Below, in pieces: positions 26,616 to 35,283 of a stretch of 64,000 nucleotides of DNA; position 1 is the first letter of the stretch, and every line of letters begins with the position of its first letter. The translations under genes were made by a program, and so were the position numbers. The stretch lies in assembly GCF_002291445.1 (NCBI RefSeq), contig NZ_CP014137.1, positions 1,860,001 through 1,924,000 on the forward strand, in the 5' to 3' direction. The notes beneath the pieces were generated by a model. It did no database searches and was not told where the DNA came from. It saw only the letters and a program-made list of their open reading frames with translations. This DNA comes from Brenneria goodwinii (lineage in GTDB: Bacteria; Pseudomonadota; Gammaproteobacteria; Enterobacterales; Enterobacteriaceae).

Positions 26616-27475
26616 TCGACACCTTATTGCAACCCTTCGGCTACAACTACATGGTTAACGCTATCTGGGTCAGCGCGATTGTCGGCGGCGTTTGCGCATT
26701 TCTTTCTGCCTATCTGATGCTGAAAGGCTGGTCGTTGATGGGCGATGCGTTGTCGCACTCGGTAGTGCCGGGCGTCGCCGGAGCCTATGCCTTAGGACTG
26801 CCGTATGCCGCCGGCGCTTTTTTTACCGGTATGCTGGCCGCGCTGGCGATGACGCTAATCCGCCACATCACCCGCCTGCGTGAAGACGCGGTGATCGGTT
26901 TTATCTTTTCAACGTTTTTTGCCGTCGGACTGCTCATCATCTCGCTCAATCCCACGTCCGTTAACGTGCAGTCGATTATTTTCGGCAATATTCTGGGGAT
27001 CGCCGATGAAGACATCCTTCAGGTGGAGATCATTATTGGCGTCACCTTCGTGATCCTCTGTCTGCTATGGAAAGATCTGCTGGCGGTGTTTTTTGATGAA
27101 AACCACGCCCGCTCCATTGGCCTTTCCCCCCTGAGGCTGAAGATTCTTTTCTTTACCCTGCTCAGCGCCTGCACCGTCGCCGCGTTACAAACCGTTGGGG
27201 CGATTCTGGTGATCGCGATGGTGATTACCCCCGGCGCGACCGCTTATCTGCTCACCGATCGTTTCAGCCGTCTGGTGCTGATTGCCATCGCGCTCGGCGC
27301 ATGCACCAGCGCCATCGGCGCTTATCTGAGTTTTTTCCTTGATGGCGCCACGGGGGGCGTTATCGTTACGCTGCAAACCGCCGTCTTCCTGCTGGCATTT
27401 CTGTTCGCACCCAAGCATGGCCTGTTGGCGTCGCGTCGCTTACGCCAGCGCGATCAACCGGGGAACGTACAATGA
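26612..27475 (+). CDS. sitC: SitC/YfeC-type metal ABC permease
   Basis: A 287-residue polytopic permease of the ABC-3 family: YLMLKGWSLMGDALSHSVVPGVAGAYA near residue 35 and the coupling region VGAILVIAMVITPGATAYLL. It pairs with SitD to form the Mn/Fe channel. Four-base ATGA-type overlaps join it to sitB and sitD. Confidence 0.95.
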   Translation: MIDTLLQPFGYNYMVNAIWVSAIVGGVCAFLSAYLMLKGWSLMGDALSHSVVPGVAGAYALGLPYAAGAFFTGMLAALAMTLIRHITRLREDAVIGFIFSTFFAVGLLIISLNPTSVNVQSIIFGNILGIADEDILQVEIIIGVTFVILCLLWKDLLAVFFDENHARSIGLSPLRLKILFFTLLSACTVAALQTVGAILVIAMVITPGATAYLLTDRFSRLVLIAIALGACTSAIGAYLSFFLDGATGGVIVTLQTAVFLLAFLFAPKHGLLASRRLRQRDQPGNVQ

Positions 27476-28332
27476 ACCTGATTCTGAGCTGGGTAATCGA
27501 ACCGCTGTCCTACTCGTTTATGCAGCGTGCGCTTATCGCCGCCATTGTCACGGGAGCCGTCTGCGCGGTGTTGTCCTGTTATCTGGTGCTGAAAGGCTGG
27601 TCGCTGATGGGAGACGCCATCTCTCACGCCGTCTTGCCCGGTATTGTGGTCGCTTTTTTACTGGGGATCCCGCTGGTTATTGGCGCGTTTGTCTCCGGCA
27701 TCTTTTGCGCCGTCGCCACCGGGTACGTAAAAGATCACAGCCGGGTCAAGGAAGATACCGTCATGGGGATCATTTTTTCCGGCATGTTCGCGCTCGGGCT
27801 GGTGCTGTTTGCCCGTATTGATACCGATCAACACCTGAATCATATTCTGTTTGGCAACGTGCTGGGCATTACCGCCCAGGAACTGACCCAGATACTGTCG
27901 ATCGCTTTCGTCACGCTATTCGTGATTCTGCTCAAACGCCGGGATTTCATGCTCTACTGCTTTGACCCTAATCACGCGCGCGTTATTGGTCTGCCGGTAA
28001 AACTGCTGCATTATGGATTGCTCTGCCTGCTGGCGTTAACCATCGTCGCGTCATTGCAGGCCGTCGGCGTTATTCTGGTCATTGCGATGTTAATCGCGCC
28101 AGGTATCATCGCGTTCATGATATGCAAGAGCTTTGACCGTATGCTGGTCGTGGCGACGCTGGTATCCGTGGTGTCCTGTATTGCCGGTACGATAATCAGC
28201 TTCCATATCGACGGCGCGACCGGGCCCTGCATCGTCATTGTCCAGGCGCTGTTTTTTACCATCGCATTAAGCTATCACCAGTTGAAACTGCATCGCCGCG
28301 CCGCCGCGCAGATTTCAACCGATCCATCATAG
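27472..28332 (+). CDS. sitD: SitD/YfeD-type metal ABC permease
   Basis: A 286-residue permease paralogous to SitC, with CYLVLKGWSLMGDAISHAVL and GVILVIAMLIAPGIIAFMIC. It ends the sitABCD operon; a terminator follows 12 nt later. YfeABCD/SitABCD systems take up Mn(II) and Fe(II) and aid growth in hosts. Confidence 0.95.
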   Translation: MNLILSWVIEPLSYSFMQRALIAAIVTGAVCAVLSCYLVLKGWSLMGDAISHAVLPGIVVAFLLGIPLVIGAFVSGIFCAVATGYVKDHSRVKEDTVMGIIFSGMFALGLVLFARIDTDQHLNHILFGNVLGITAQELTQILSIAFVTLFVILLKRRDFMLYCFDPNHARVIGLPVKLLHYGLLCLLALTIVASLQAVGVILVIAMLIAPGIIAFMICKSFDRMLVVATLVSVVSCIAGTIISFHIDGATGPCIVIVQALFFTIALSYHQLKLHRRAAAQISTDPS

Positions 28333-28344
28333 TCCGACAGTGCG

Positions 28345-28376
28345 TTAAACCGGCGGTTTTTCTCCCGCCGGTTTAA
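28345..28376 (+). terminator. hairpin terminator of sitABCD
   Basis: A 12-bp stem TTAAACCGGCGG/CCGCCGGTTTAA with loop TTTTTCTC, 12 nt after the sitD stop. A T-run lies in the loop rather than after the stem, so efficiency is uncertain. Confidence 0.65.
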
Positions 28377-28565
28377 ACGGTCATCGCCAACGGCTTTATT
28401 TTCATTAACGGCTATACTTTTTTCCGGGTTTCTCTTTGCTAGCGTAACCAATCATCATCACTGTGCGACAGGTTCAGTTTTTATCGCGTTCCATGAATTA
28501 CCGTAACGATATTACCCGGCGGAGATCCAGCGGGTATCAGGCGACGTCAACGGGAGGATGGTCTT

Positions 28566-29426
28566 ATGTGGCAAGCTATCAGCCGGCTTTTGGAAGAACA
28601 TCTCGGTGCTGCTGAAATTCAGGAACGCCGGGAACTGTCAGGTGGCGAGATCCACCCTGCCTGGTATATCCGCTACGGCGACCATGAGGTATTCGTCAAA
28701 TTCGACGTACGTGAAATGCTGCCGAAATTCACCGCGGAAGCCGATCAGCTGGCATTACTGTCGCGCAGCAATACCGTAAACGTTCCCGAGGTGTATGGCG
28801 TCGGCAGTTCCCGTGATAATAGTTTCTTACTGTTAGAGTACCTGCCGGTAAAACCGCTGGACGCCCACAGCGCCTGGTGTCTTGGTGAACAACTGGCGCG
28901 TTTGCATCAATGGAGCGATCAGCCGCAGTTCGGCCTGGATTTTGATAATGACCTGTCGACGACGCTTCAGCCCAACTGCTGGCAGCGCCGCTGGTCATCA
29001 TTTTTTGCCGAGCAACGGATTGGCTGGCAGTTACAGCTGGCCGCGGAGAAAGGCATGCACTTCGGTGATATTGAAACCTTGATAATACGTGCTGAAGCGC
29101 AATTAGCCGGACATCAGCCGCAGCCGTCACTGCTGCATGGCGATCTGTGGCCCGACAATTGCGCCAATAGCAGTAATGGATGCTATCTGTTTGATCCGGC
29201 ATGTTATTGGGGAGACCGAGAGTGTGATTTGGCGATGCTGCCTCTATACCCGGCGCTTCCGCCGCAAATTTACGATGGCTATCAGAGCGTCTGGCCGCTG
29301 GATAAAGGGTTTATCGAACGTCAGCCCGTCTATCAGATTTACTACCTGCTTAACCGCGCCAATCTGTTTGGCGGTAAACACATTGTCTCCGCCCAGCAGG
29401 CGATAGAACAACAGCTCTACGACTAG
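28566..29426 (+). CDS. yniA: YniA, fructosamine/ketosamine-3-kinase family
   Basis: 286 residues, the usual length. ELSGGEIHPAWYIRYGDHEVFVKFD is the nucleotide-binding start, LLLEYLPVKPLD follows, and the aminoglycoside-kinase-like catalytic loop is SLLHGDLWPDNCAN, with YLFDPACYWGDRECDLAM as the metal-binding DFG-like segment. Members phosphorylate protein-bound ketosamines, a deglycation step; the E. coli protein is little studied. Start ATG at 28566 has GGGAGGATGG upstream. Confidence 0.92.
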   Translation: MWQAISRLLEEHLGAAEIQERRELSGGEIHPAWYIRYGDHEVFVKFDVREMLPKFTAEADQLALLSRSNTVNVPEVYGVGSSRDNSFLLLEYLPVKPLDAHSAWCLGEQLARLHQWSDQPQFGLDFDNDLSTTLQPNCWQRRWSSFFAEQRIGWQLQLAAEKGMHFGDIETLIIRAEAQLAGHQPQPSLLHGDLWPDNCANSSNGCYLFDPACYWGDRECDLAMLPLYPALPPQIYDGYQSVWPLDKGFIERQPVYQIYYLLNRANLFGGKHIVSAQQAIEQQLYD

Positions 29427-29438
29427 CGCTACGTTTTG

Positions 29439-29461
29439 TCTGGCGCAATTAATGCGCCAGA
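29439..29461. terminator. bidirectional hairpin between yniA and yniB
   Basis: TCTGGCGCA/TGCGCCAGA with loop ATTAA lies between the convergent ends of yniA and yniB. T-runs are short. Confidence 0.5.
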
Positions 29462-29468
29462 ATAGCGA

Positions 29469-30017
29469 CTAAGCTAGCAGCCCCAATAACCGTAACGCAA
29501 TATAACCGAGACCCGCAATAACGATCGGCAAAATATAGAGCGGGAAAAATTGCAGGAAAATGGTGTGATGCGGCACCACGACGCGTGACTCCAGTTTTTC
29601 GCGTGAATTGCCTTCAACGCCCTTCACTTTCTCTAGAATCATCTGATCTTCAATCCCTTCACGAATGGCCTTCGCCTGCCGGGACATGCGGGCGCCGGAA
29701 CTCTGTAACGCCAGACCAATAAAGATCAAGATATAAATCAGCCAAAACATCAGGCTGGCGGATTTAAAAAAACTCGAAAAATCGGGAACCGGCGAGTTGT
29801 ACCAGAAGATATTCAGAAATGGCGTATTAAAACGCGTCATATCGATCATCAGATGCAGAAAGTCCAATAACACCGCATCAATGCCCTGTTTTTTCTGGGT
29901 ATAAGCATAAAGATAATTCGCAAATGAAATAATGGTGGACAGCAAAGCCGGAATAAAAATTATCCATCCCGCGATACGTTTAACCACGGCTATACGGCCA
30001 GCCTGTTGATACGTCAT
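29469..30017 (-). CDS. yniB: YniB, inner-membrane protein
   Basis: 182 residues (E. coli 178). Hydrophobic segments near residues 15-36, 85-103 and 155-180. It matches the YniB family of unknown function and occupies the E. coli position between yniA and the yniC/hxpB phosphatase, divergent from the latter. GGGGAACTC precedes the ATG. Confidence 0.92.
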   Translation of the reverse strand: MTYQQAGRIAVVKRIAGWIIFIPALLSTIISFANYLYAYTQKKQGIDAVLLDFLHLMIDMTRFNTPFLNIFWYNSPVPDFSSFFKSASLMFWLIYILIFIGLALQSSGARMSRQAKAIREGIEDQMILEKVKGVEGNSREKLESRVVVPHHTIFLQFFPLYILPIVIAGLGYIALRLLGLLA

Positions 30018-30058
30018 GAGTTCCCCTTCTGAACGACGCTATTTTTACAACAAACAGT

Positions 30059-30091
30059 ATATACTCAATAAATTTCAAGATGCAGGAAGGC
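30059..30091 (+). repeat. ERIC end fragment
   Basis: TATACTCAATAAATTTCAAG and the following ATGCAGGAAGGC match the left end of the full ERIC element at 19165. The rest of the element is missing, so this is a truncated copy, placed in the yniB/hxpB promoter region. Confidence 0.7.
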
Positions 30092-30135
30092 ATCACCTAT
30101 CTGAACCTTATTTTACCTATTACGGAGCTGATGGC

Positions 30136-30801
30136 ATGATCTCTACTTCCCCTATCCGCGCGGCGATTTTTGATATGGATGGCCTGCTGATTGATTCAGA
30201 ACCCTTGTGGGACATGGCCGAACTTGAGGTCATTGCATCGTTGGGGATTGATACCTCGTTACGCGAATCCATGCAGGACACGCTGGGATTACGCATCGAT
30301 ATGGTCGTTGATCTCTGGTATCAGCTGGCGCCGTGGAGCACCCCGAGCCGGGAAACGATCGTCAAGCGTATCATTGAGCGGGCGATGGAACTGGTGGATG
30401 AACGCCGGCCTCTATTACCGGGCGTCGAGTATGCGCTACAGTTCTGTCGTCAGCAAAATCTCAAGATCGGGCTGGCTTCCGCCTCGCCACTGCATATGCA
30501 AAAGCAGGTGTTGCACACGTTCAATCTGGCGCACTATTTTGACTTTCTGGCGTCGGCCGAACATCTGCCTTATAGCAAACCGCACCCGGAAGTCTACCTG
30601 AATGCGGCGCAAGGGCTGGATATCTCACCGCTGCGATGCGTGACCTTAGAGGATTCGGTGAACGGCATGATCGCGACGAAAGCCGCACGCATGCGCTCTA
30701 TCGTGGTGCCGCAGCAGGAATTCAGTAACGATCCGCGCTGGGTTTTGGCCGATCACAAACTCGGCTCGCTGCAGGAGCTCAACGTCGAGCATATTGCATA
30801 A
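30136..30801 (+). CDS. hxpB: HxpB (YniC), HAD-family hexitol/sugar phosphatase
   Basis: About 221 residues (E. coli 222) from the ATG at 30136 with CGGAG upstream. HAD motif I is AAIFDMDGLLIDSEPLW; motif II is GLASASPLHM; motif III lysine is in LPYSKPHPEVYL; motif IV is CVTLEDSVNGMIA. The E. coli enzyme dephosphorylates 2-deoxyglucose-6-phosphate and several hexitol and sugar phosphates. It is convergent with kdgF, with a hairpin between. Confidence 0.94.
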   Translation: MISTSPIRAAIFDMDGLLIDSEPLWDMAELEVIASLGIDTSLRESMQDTLGLRIDMVVDLWYQLAPWSTPSRETIVKRIIERAMELVDERRPLLPGVEYALQFCRQQNLKIGLASASPLHMQKQVLHTFNLAHYFDFLASAEHLPYSKPHPEVYLNAAQGLDISPLRCVTLEDSVNGMIATKAARMRSIVVPQQEFSNDPRWVLADHKLGSLQELNVEHIA

Positions 30802-30827
30802 ATCCGCAGATCATCTCGGCAGGGAAA

Positions 30828-30856
30828 CCGTTGGCCGGAGCGGCGCCGGCCAACGG
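30828..30856. terminator. bidirectional hairpin between hxpB and kdgF
   Basis: CCGTTGGCCGG/CCGGCCAACGG, an 11-bp perfect stem with a 7-nt loop, between convergent genes. No T-run follows on either strand. Confidence 0.55.
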
Positions 30857-30865
30857 CAAAGCGGG

Positions 30866-31198
30866 TTAAAGGAAATCGGCGCGTTTAGGTGAAAAGGTAT
30901 CAATCAGTATACTGCCGTCTTCCAGAGAAACCACGCCATGCATTTCATCCTTGACCGCCATATACGCATCGCCCGTCTTTAGAACACGTTTTTCACCTTC
31001 GATCACCACTTCAAAACTGCCGGCGGCGACATAGGCAATCTGATCATGGATGTCATGCTTGTGAGGCGTACCGACGGCCCCTTTCTCAAAATGCACGCAG
31101 ACCATCATCAGCTCATCGCTCCAGGTTATGATCTTACGTTTGATGCCGTCGCCCAATTCTTCCCAGGGTGTTTCATCGTCAATAAAATAGCGTCTCAT
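30866..31198 (-). CDS. kdgF: KdgF, uronate ring-opening cupin
   Basis: A 110-residue single-domain cupin. Metal-binding residues lie in GTPHKHDIHDQIAYVAAGSF, near 45-55, with the second cupin motif GDAYMAVKDEMHGV. KdgF speeds conversion of 4,5-unsaturated galacturonate to its linear keto form, the substrate of KduI. It is divergent from kduI across 330 nt, the Dickeya-type arrangement. GGAGAG precedes the ATG. Confidence 0.93.
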   Translation of the reverse strand: MRRYFIDDETPWEELGDGIKRKIITWSDELMMVCVHFEKGAVGTPHKHDIHDQIAYVAAGSFEVVIEGEKRVLKTGDAYMAVKDEMHGVVSLEDGSILIDTFSPKRADFL

Positions 31199-31289
31199 CC
31201 TCTCTCCTTTTCTTTCGTTTGCTCACCGGTACCGCGCAACATCGACGAGCGTGCCCACTACAAGCACTGACATTCTAGCCATGTCAGCG

Positions 31290-31354
31290 TGTTATGAAAC
31301 ATAAAATAAGTAAAACTATGACGTCCCTCAAGATTAAATAAAACATTATTTCAT
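31290..31354. promoter_or_regulatory. KdgR-like boxes between kdgF and kduI
   Basis: AATAAAACATTATTTCAT at 31337-31354 fits the KdgR operator pattern AATRAAAYRYNRTTTYATT nearly perfectly. A second, half-matching copy, ATGAAACATAAAATAA, lies at about 31291-31307, reading toward kdgF. Together they could let KdgR repress both divergent genes. Downstream of them up to the kduI start I see only leader sequence. Confidence 0.8.
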
Positions 31355-31528
31355 ATTTATTGAATTCACGTCCCGGTAGAACTATTATCCCTACATCACA
31401 AGAAAGCACCGGGCAGGCCAAGATTCAGGTGACATTGTCACTGCCACGCGATGCCGCCTGTTCTGTCCGGCGCTTTCTCCTACGTTTTCCACGCGTTATT
31501 GATGCGTGTATGGAAGAGAGGCCAAGCA

Positions 31529-32365
31529 ATGCAAGTACGTCAAAGCATTCATAGCGATCATGCCAGCCAGTTGGACACGGCCGGTTTGCGTCGCGAGTTT
31601 TTGATCGAGGAAATTTTTTCCGCCGATACCTATACCATGACCTATAGCCATATCGATCGCATCATTATCGGCGGCATTATGCCGCTGCAGGCGACGGTAA
31701 CGATTGGCGGCGAAGTCGGTAAACAGCTCGGCGTCAGCTATTTCCTTGAACGTCGTGAGCTGGGGATTATCAATATTGGCGGCACCGGCATCATCGCGGT
31801 TGATGGGGAACGCTACGAGATCGGCAATGAAGAAGCGCTCTATGTCGGAATGGGCGTAAAAGACGTCCGTTTCACCAGCGCCGACGCGGCAAACCCCGCC
31901 AAGTTCTACTACAACAGCGCGCCCGCACATACATCCTACCCAACACGTAAAATCACGCGGGCGGACGCATCGCCGCAAACCGTGGGTGAAGATAGCAGCT
32001 GTAACCGTCGCACCATTAACAAATATATCGTCCCTGACGTACTCCCTACCTGCCAGTTAACCATGGGCCTGACCAAACTGGCCGAGGGCAGCCTGTGGAA
32101 TACCATGCCTTGTCATACGCATGAACGCAGGATGGAAGTGTATTTCTATTTTGATATGGACGACGAAACGGCGGTTTTCCACATGATGGGGCAACCACAA
32201 GAAACCCGCCACATAGTAGTACAAAACGAGCAGGCGGTGATTTCACCGAGCTGGTCGATCCATTCCGGTGTGGGCACCAGACGCTACACCTTTATCTGGG
32301 GCATGGTTGGCGAGAATCAGGTTTTCGGTGACATGGATCACGTCAAAGTCAGCGAGTTACGTTAA
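31529..32365 (+). CDS. kduI: KduI, 5-keto-4-deoxyuronate isomerase
   Basis: 278 residues, same as E. coli KduI, from the ATG at 31529 with AGAGAGG upstream. It starts MQVRQSIHSDHASQLDTAGL. Zinc ligands sit in NTMPCHTHERRMEVYFYF and SPSWSIHSGVGT. The frame runs further upstream to 31451 without homology. KduI turns 5-keto-4-deoxyuronate into 2,5-diketo-3-deoxygluconate. kduD follows 86 nt downstream. Confidence 0.97.
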   Translation: MQVRQSIHSDHASQLDTAGLRREFLIEEIFSADTYTMTYSHIDRIIIGGIMPLQATVTIGGEVGKQLGVSYFLERRELGIINIGGTGIIAVDGERYEIGNEEALYVGMGVKDVRFTSADAANPAKFYYNSAPAHTSYPTRKITRADASPQTVGEDSSCNRRTINKYIVPDVLPTCQLTMGLTKLAEGSLWNTMPCHTHERRMEVYFYFDMDDETAVFHMMGQPQETRHIVVQNEQAVISPSWSIHSGVGTRRYTFIWGMVGENQVFGDMDHVKVSELR

Positions 32366-32451
32366 TCGCCTTCTGCCGGAATTACCGGTATTCCGTTCCC
32401 TACGTTAGCAGCTAACGACATCGTATTGTCGCTTATAGAGAGATTATGGCT

Positions 32452-33213
32452 ATGATTTTAAATTCCTTCGATTTACAGGGTAAAGTTGCGATCATCACGG
32501 GTTGCGATACGGGTCTTGGTCAAGGTATGGCGGTCGGACTGGCGCAAGCCGGTTGTGATATTGTCGGCGTCAACATTGTCGAGCCGAAAGAGACCATTGA
32601 GAAAGTCACCGCATTAGGCCGCCGTTTCCTTAGCCTGACTGCGGATATGAGCAACATTGCCGGTCACGCTGAACTGGTTGCAAAAGCCGTTGCGGAATTC
32701 GGCAAAGTTGACATCCTGGTTAACAACGCCGGCATCATCCGTCGTGAAGATGCCATCGAATTTAGTGAGAAAAACTGGGACGACGTGATGAACCTGAACA
32801 TCAAGAGCGTGTTCTTTATGTCCCAAACGGTTGCCCGGCAATTTATCAAGCAGGGTCATGGCGGTAAGATTATCAATATCGCGTCCATGCTCTCTTTCCA
32901 GGGCGGGATTCGCGTACCGTCTTACACGGCCTCCAAAAGCGCAGTAATGGGCGTTACCCGCCTGCTGGCCAACGAGTGGGCTAAACACAACATTAACGTC
33001 AATGCGCTCGCCCCCGGATACATGGCCACCAATAACACCCAGCAGTTACGGGCGGATGAAGAGCGCAGTAGAGAAATTCTGGATCGTATCCCGGCAGGCC
33101 GTTGGGGTTTACCGCAGGATCTTATGGGCCCGGCGGTGTTCCTGGCTTCCAGCGCGTCTGATTATATCAGCGGCTATACCATCGCCGTTGACGGTGGCTG
33201 GCTCGCTCGCTAA
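32452..33213 (+). CDS. kduD: KduD, 2-keto-3-deoxygluconate 5-dehydrogenase
   Basis: 253 residues if started at ATG 32452, matching E. coli; an ATG two codons earlier is less likely because AGAGAG would be too close. A short-chain dehydrogenase: cofactor motif IITGCDTGLGQGMAVGL, NNAGIIRRED, and catalytic Ser/Tyr/Lys in IASMLSFQGGIRVPSYTASK. It reduces 2,5-diketo-3-deoxygluconate to 2-keto-3-deoxygluconate with NADH. The middle step of the cytoplasmic pectin route between KduI and KdgK. Confidence 0.97.
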   Translation: MILNSFDLQGKVAIITGCDTGLGQGMAVGLAQAGCDIVGVNIVEPKETIEKVTALGRRFLSLTADMSNIAGHAELVAKAVAEFGKVDILVNNAGIIRREDAIEFSEKNWDDVMNLNIKSVFFMSQTVARQFIKQGHGGKIINIASMLSFQGGIRVPSYTASKSAVMGVTRLLANEWAKHNINVNALAPGYMATNNTQQLRADEERSREILDRIPAGRWGLPQDLMGPAVFLASSASDYISGYTIAVDGGWLAR

Positions 33214-33245
33214 TCCGTTTTCCCACATTGTTCCACCAATGATAA

Positions 33246-33409
33246 AGGCACAATTTACATTGTGCTTCAGACTGTTGATAAAGCCTGTTATTAGGAGAAA
33301 CACGGGGTGAGGTTCCCGCAGGGACGCCTCACCCCGTGGTCGCTCCGGGTATCTCGATCTCATCACAATAGTTTCGTCATCAAACTCAGGCACAATTCAC
33401 ATTGTGCTT
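33246..33409 (+). repeat. Two direct copies of a 22-bp palindrome, 142 bp apart
   Basis: AGGCACAATTTACATTGTGC at 33246-33265 (plus TT) and AGGCACAATTCACATTGTGC at 33388-33407 (plus TT) differ at one base. Each forms a 7-bp stem GCACAAT/ATTGTGC with a 4-nt loop. Only the second has a following T-run. They flank a GC-rich hairpin, described separately. Confidence 0.85.
33301..33338. repeat. GC-rich 12-bp hairpin between kduD and pelW
   Basis: CACGGGGTGAGG and CCTCACCCCGTG form a perfect 12-bp stem; the loop TTCCCGCAGGGACG can itself form a small TCCC/GGGA stem. It contrasts with the AT-rich surroundings. It has no T-run. It could be an mRNA-processing hairpin or part of a small inserted element. 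Confidence 0.75.
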
Positions 33410-33416
33410 TTTTATT
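33390..33416 (+). terminator. intrinsic terminator between kduD and pelW
   Basis: GCACAAT/ATTGTGC stem with loop TCAC followed by TTTTTTATTG. It suggests that kduD and pelW form separate transcription units. Confidence 0.75.
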
Positions 33417-33546
33417 GTTTTTCATAAAGTTAATCAATCCCATTTTATAAAACCCTCTTTTTAAAAAAAATCAAAACAACGTTCCGACTTTGATCACACT
33501 TTCGATACTGCATACATGACGGCAGGGTGACTGGCACAATATAATC

Positions 33547-33568
33547 ATTCAAAACAGCGTTTCTATTT
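33547..33568 (+). promoter_or_regulatory. KdgR-like box upstream of pelW
   Basis: ATTCAAAACAGCGTTTCTAT fits the KdgR operator (GAAAC-like halves around a central CG). It lies 40-60 nt before the pelW start, where a repressor could block initiation of the pelW-togMNAB transcript. Confidence 0.65.
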
Positions 33569-33606
33569 ATAAGGAACTATCTATCAGTTCCATGAGAAGA
33601 GACTCC

Positions 33607-35238
33607 ATGAGCATTTTTGCCAATTTAAGCACCAGCAAAGAAACAACACTTGATGCGTGGATTTCCGCCCTGAAGAGCCACATTAAGATTATTCAGCAAG
33701 CCGGCCATAGTCGCATTCGTTCGACGCCGCTGCTGGCCGACGGATTCGATGTCCTGAACATGGAACCGGTCGTGTGGCAATTTCCGGATGGGCATCGTGC
33801 CCCAATCTCAAACTTTGCCAGTCAGCAGAACTGGCTAAGAACGCTCTGCGCGATGAGCGCCGTCACCGGGGAAAACCAATACCAACAGCAGGCTGAATCA
33901 TTGAGCCGCTATTTTCTGGATCACTTCGTGGATGATAAGAGCGGACTGTTTTATTGGGGCGGTCATCGGTTTATCAATTTAGATACGCTGAAAAGCGAAG
34001 GCCCGGAGTCAAAAGCCCTGGTGCATGAACTCAAGCACCACCTACCCTATTACGCGCTGCTGCATCGCGTTGATGCCGAAAAAACGCGCCACTTCCTGCA
34101 AGGCTTTTGGAACGCGCATGTGGAGGATTGGGACGCATTGGATCTTGGGCGCCACGGCGATTATGCCAAACCCCGCGATCCCGATGTGTTCCTCCATCCT
34201 TGCCGCGACGTGGTTGACCCAGCCAAATGGCCGATCCTGCCGTTGACGAAAGGGCTAACGTTCGTAAATGCCGGAACCGATCTGATTTACGCCGCGTTCA
34301 AGTATGCGCAATATACCGGCGATCGCCAGGCAGCCAAATGGGGGAAGCATTTGTACCGTCAATACGTGCTGGCAAGAAACCCCGAAACCGGAATGCCGGT
34401 TTATCAATTCAGCTCTCCTTTGCAGCGCCAACCGCCGCCTGACGATGATAACCAGACGCAATCATGGTTTGGCGATCGGGCGCAGCGGCAATTTGGCGCG
34501 GAATTTGGCGCAATAGCCCGTGAAGCCAACGTGCTGTTTCGGGACATGCGCCCGCTGTTAATTGATAATCCGCTGGCGATGCTGGATATCCTGAAAACCC
34601 AACCTGATGCCGAAATACTTGGCTGGGTGATTTCCGGGCTTAAAAATTATTATCAATACGCCTATGACGCCGCCAGTAATACGCTGCGCCCAATGTGGAA
34701 TGACGGTCAGGATATGACGGGTTACCGTTTTAAGCGTGACGGCTATTATGGCAAAGCGGGCACCGAACTCACCCTTTTTACGCTTGATGGTGATTATCTA
34801 TTACCACTGGTGCGTGCTTATCGCCTGAGCGGCGACGATGATCTGTATGCGTTAATTAATACCATGTTGAATCGTCTGAACAATGAAGACATTCAGCAAA
34901 TAGCCAGTCCGATTTTATTATTGGCCGTGATTGAGCTGGCCGAGCACGAACATTCAGAAAAATGGGGAATTTATGCCTGGCAATTAGCGGAAGTTTTGTT
35001 TGATAAGCATTTTCATCGCGGCCTGTTTGTGCGTTCAGCGCGCCATCGCTATGTCCGGCTGGATGATCCTATCCCCCTGGCTTTATTAACCATCATTGCT
35101 GCCTGCCGTTGCAAATTAAACGCTATTCCGCCGTTCTTAACGCAAGGTGGGTATGTTCACGGTGATTTTCGCATTAATGGGGTAAATAGAACTATTTATG
35201 ACGTGGAGTTTATTTATCCAGAATTATTAACAAATTGA
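33607..35238 (+). CDS. pelW: PelW, cytoplasmic exopolygalacturonate lyase (PL2)
   Basis: 543 residues from ATG 33607, with AGAAGAGAC upstream. It matches family 2 pectate lyases; no signal peptide, so it acts in the cytoplasm on short oligogalacturonates, releasing unsaturated digalacturonate. The known metal and catalytic residues of Yersinia PL2A (His109, Glu130, His172, Arg171, from memory) have counterparts with the same spacing: His120 (YWGGH), Glu141 (VHELKHH), His183 and Arg182 (LGRHGDY). The active site therefore looks intact. It is followed 45 nt later by togM and probably co-transcribed. Confidence 0.93.
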   Translation: MSIFANLSTSKETTLDAWISALKSHIKIIQQAGHSRIRSTPLLADGFDVLNMEPVVWQFPDGHRAPISNFASQQNWLRTLCAMSAVTGENQYQQQAESLSRYFLDHFVDDKSGLFYWGGHRFINLDTLKSEGPESKALVHELKHHLPYYALLHRVDAEKTRHFLQGFWNAHVEDWDALDLGRHGDYAKPRDPDVFLHPCRDVVDPAKWPILPLTKGLTFVNAGTDLIYAAFKYAQYTGDRQAAKWGKHLYRQYVLARNPETGMPVYQFSSPLQRQPPPDDDNQTQSWFGDRAQRQFGAEFGAIAREANVLFRDMRPLLIDNPLAMLDILKTQPDAEILGWVISGLKNYYQYAYDAASNTLRPMWNDGQDMTGYRFKRDGYYGKAGTELTLFTLDGDYLLPLVRAYRLSGDDDLYALINTMLNRLNNEDIQQIASPILLLAVIELAEHEHSEKWGIYAWQLAEVLFDKHFHRGLFVRSARHRYVRLDDPIPLALLTIIAACRCKLNAIPPFLTQGGYVHGDFRINGVNRTIYDVEFIYPELLTN

Positions 35239-35283
35239 TTGCATATATTCCAATAATTCACAATTACTAAATAGGTAAGCATT

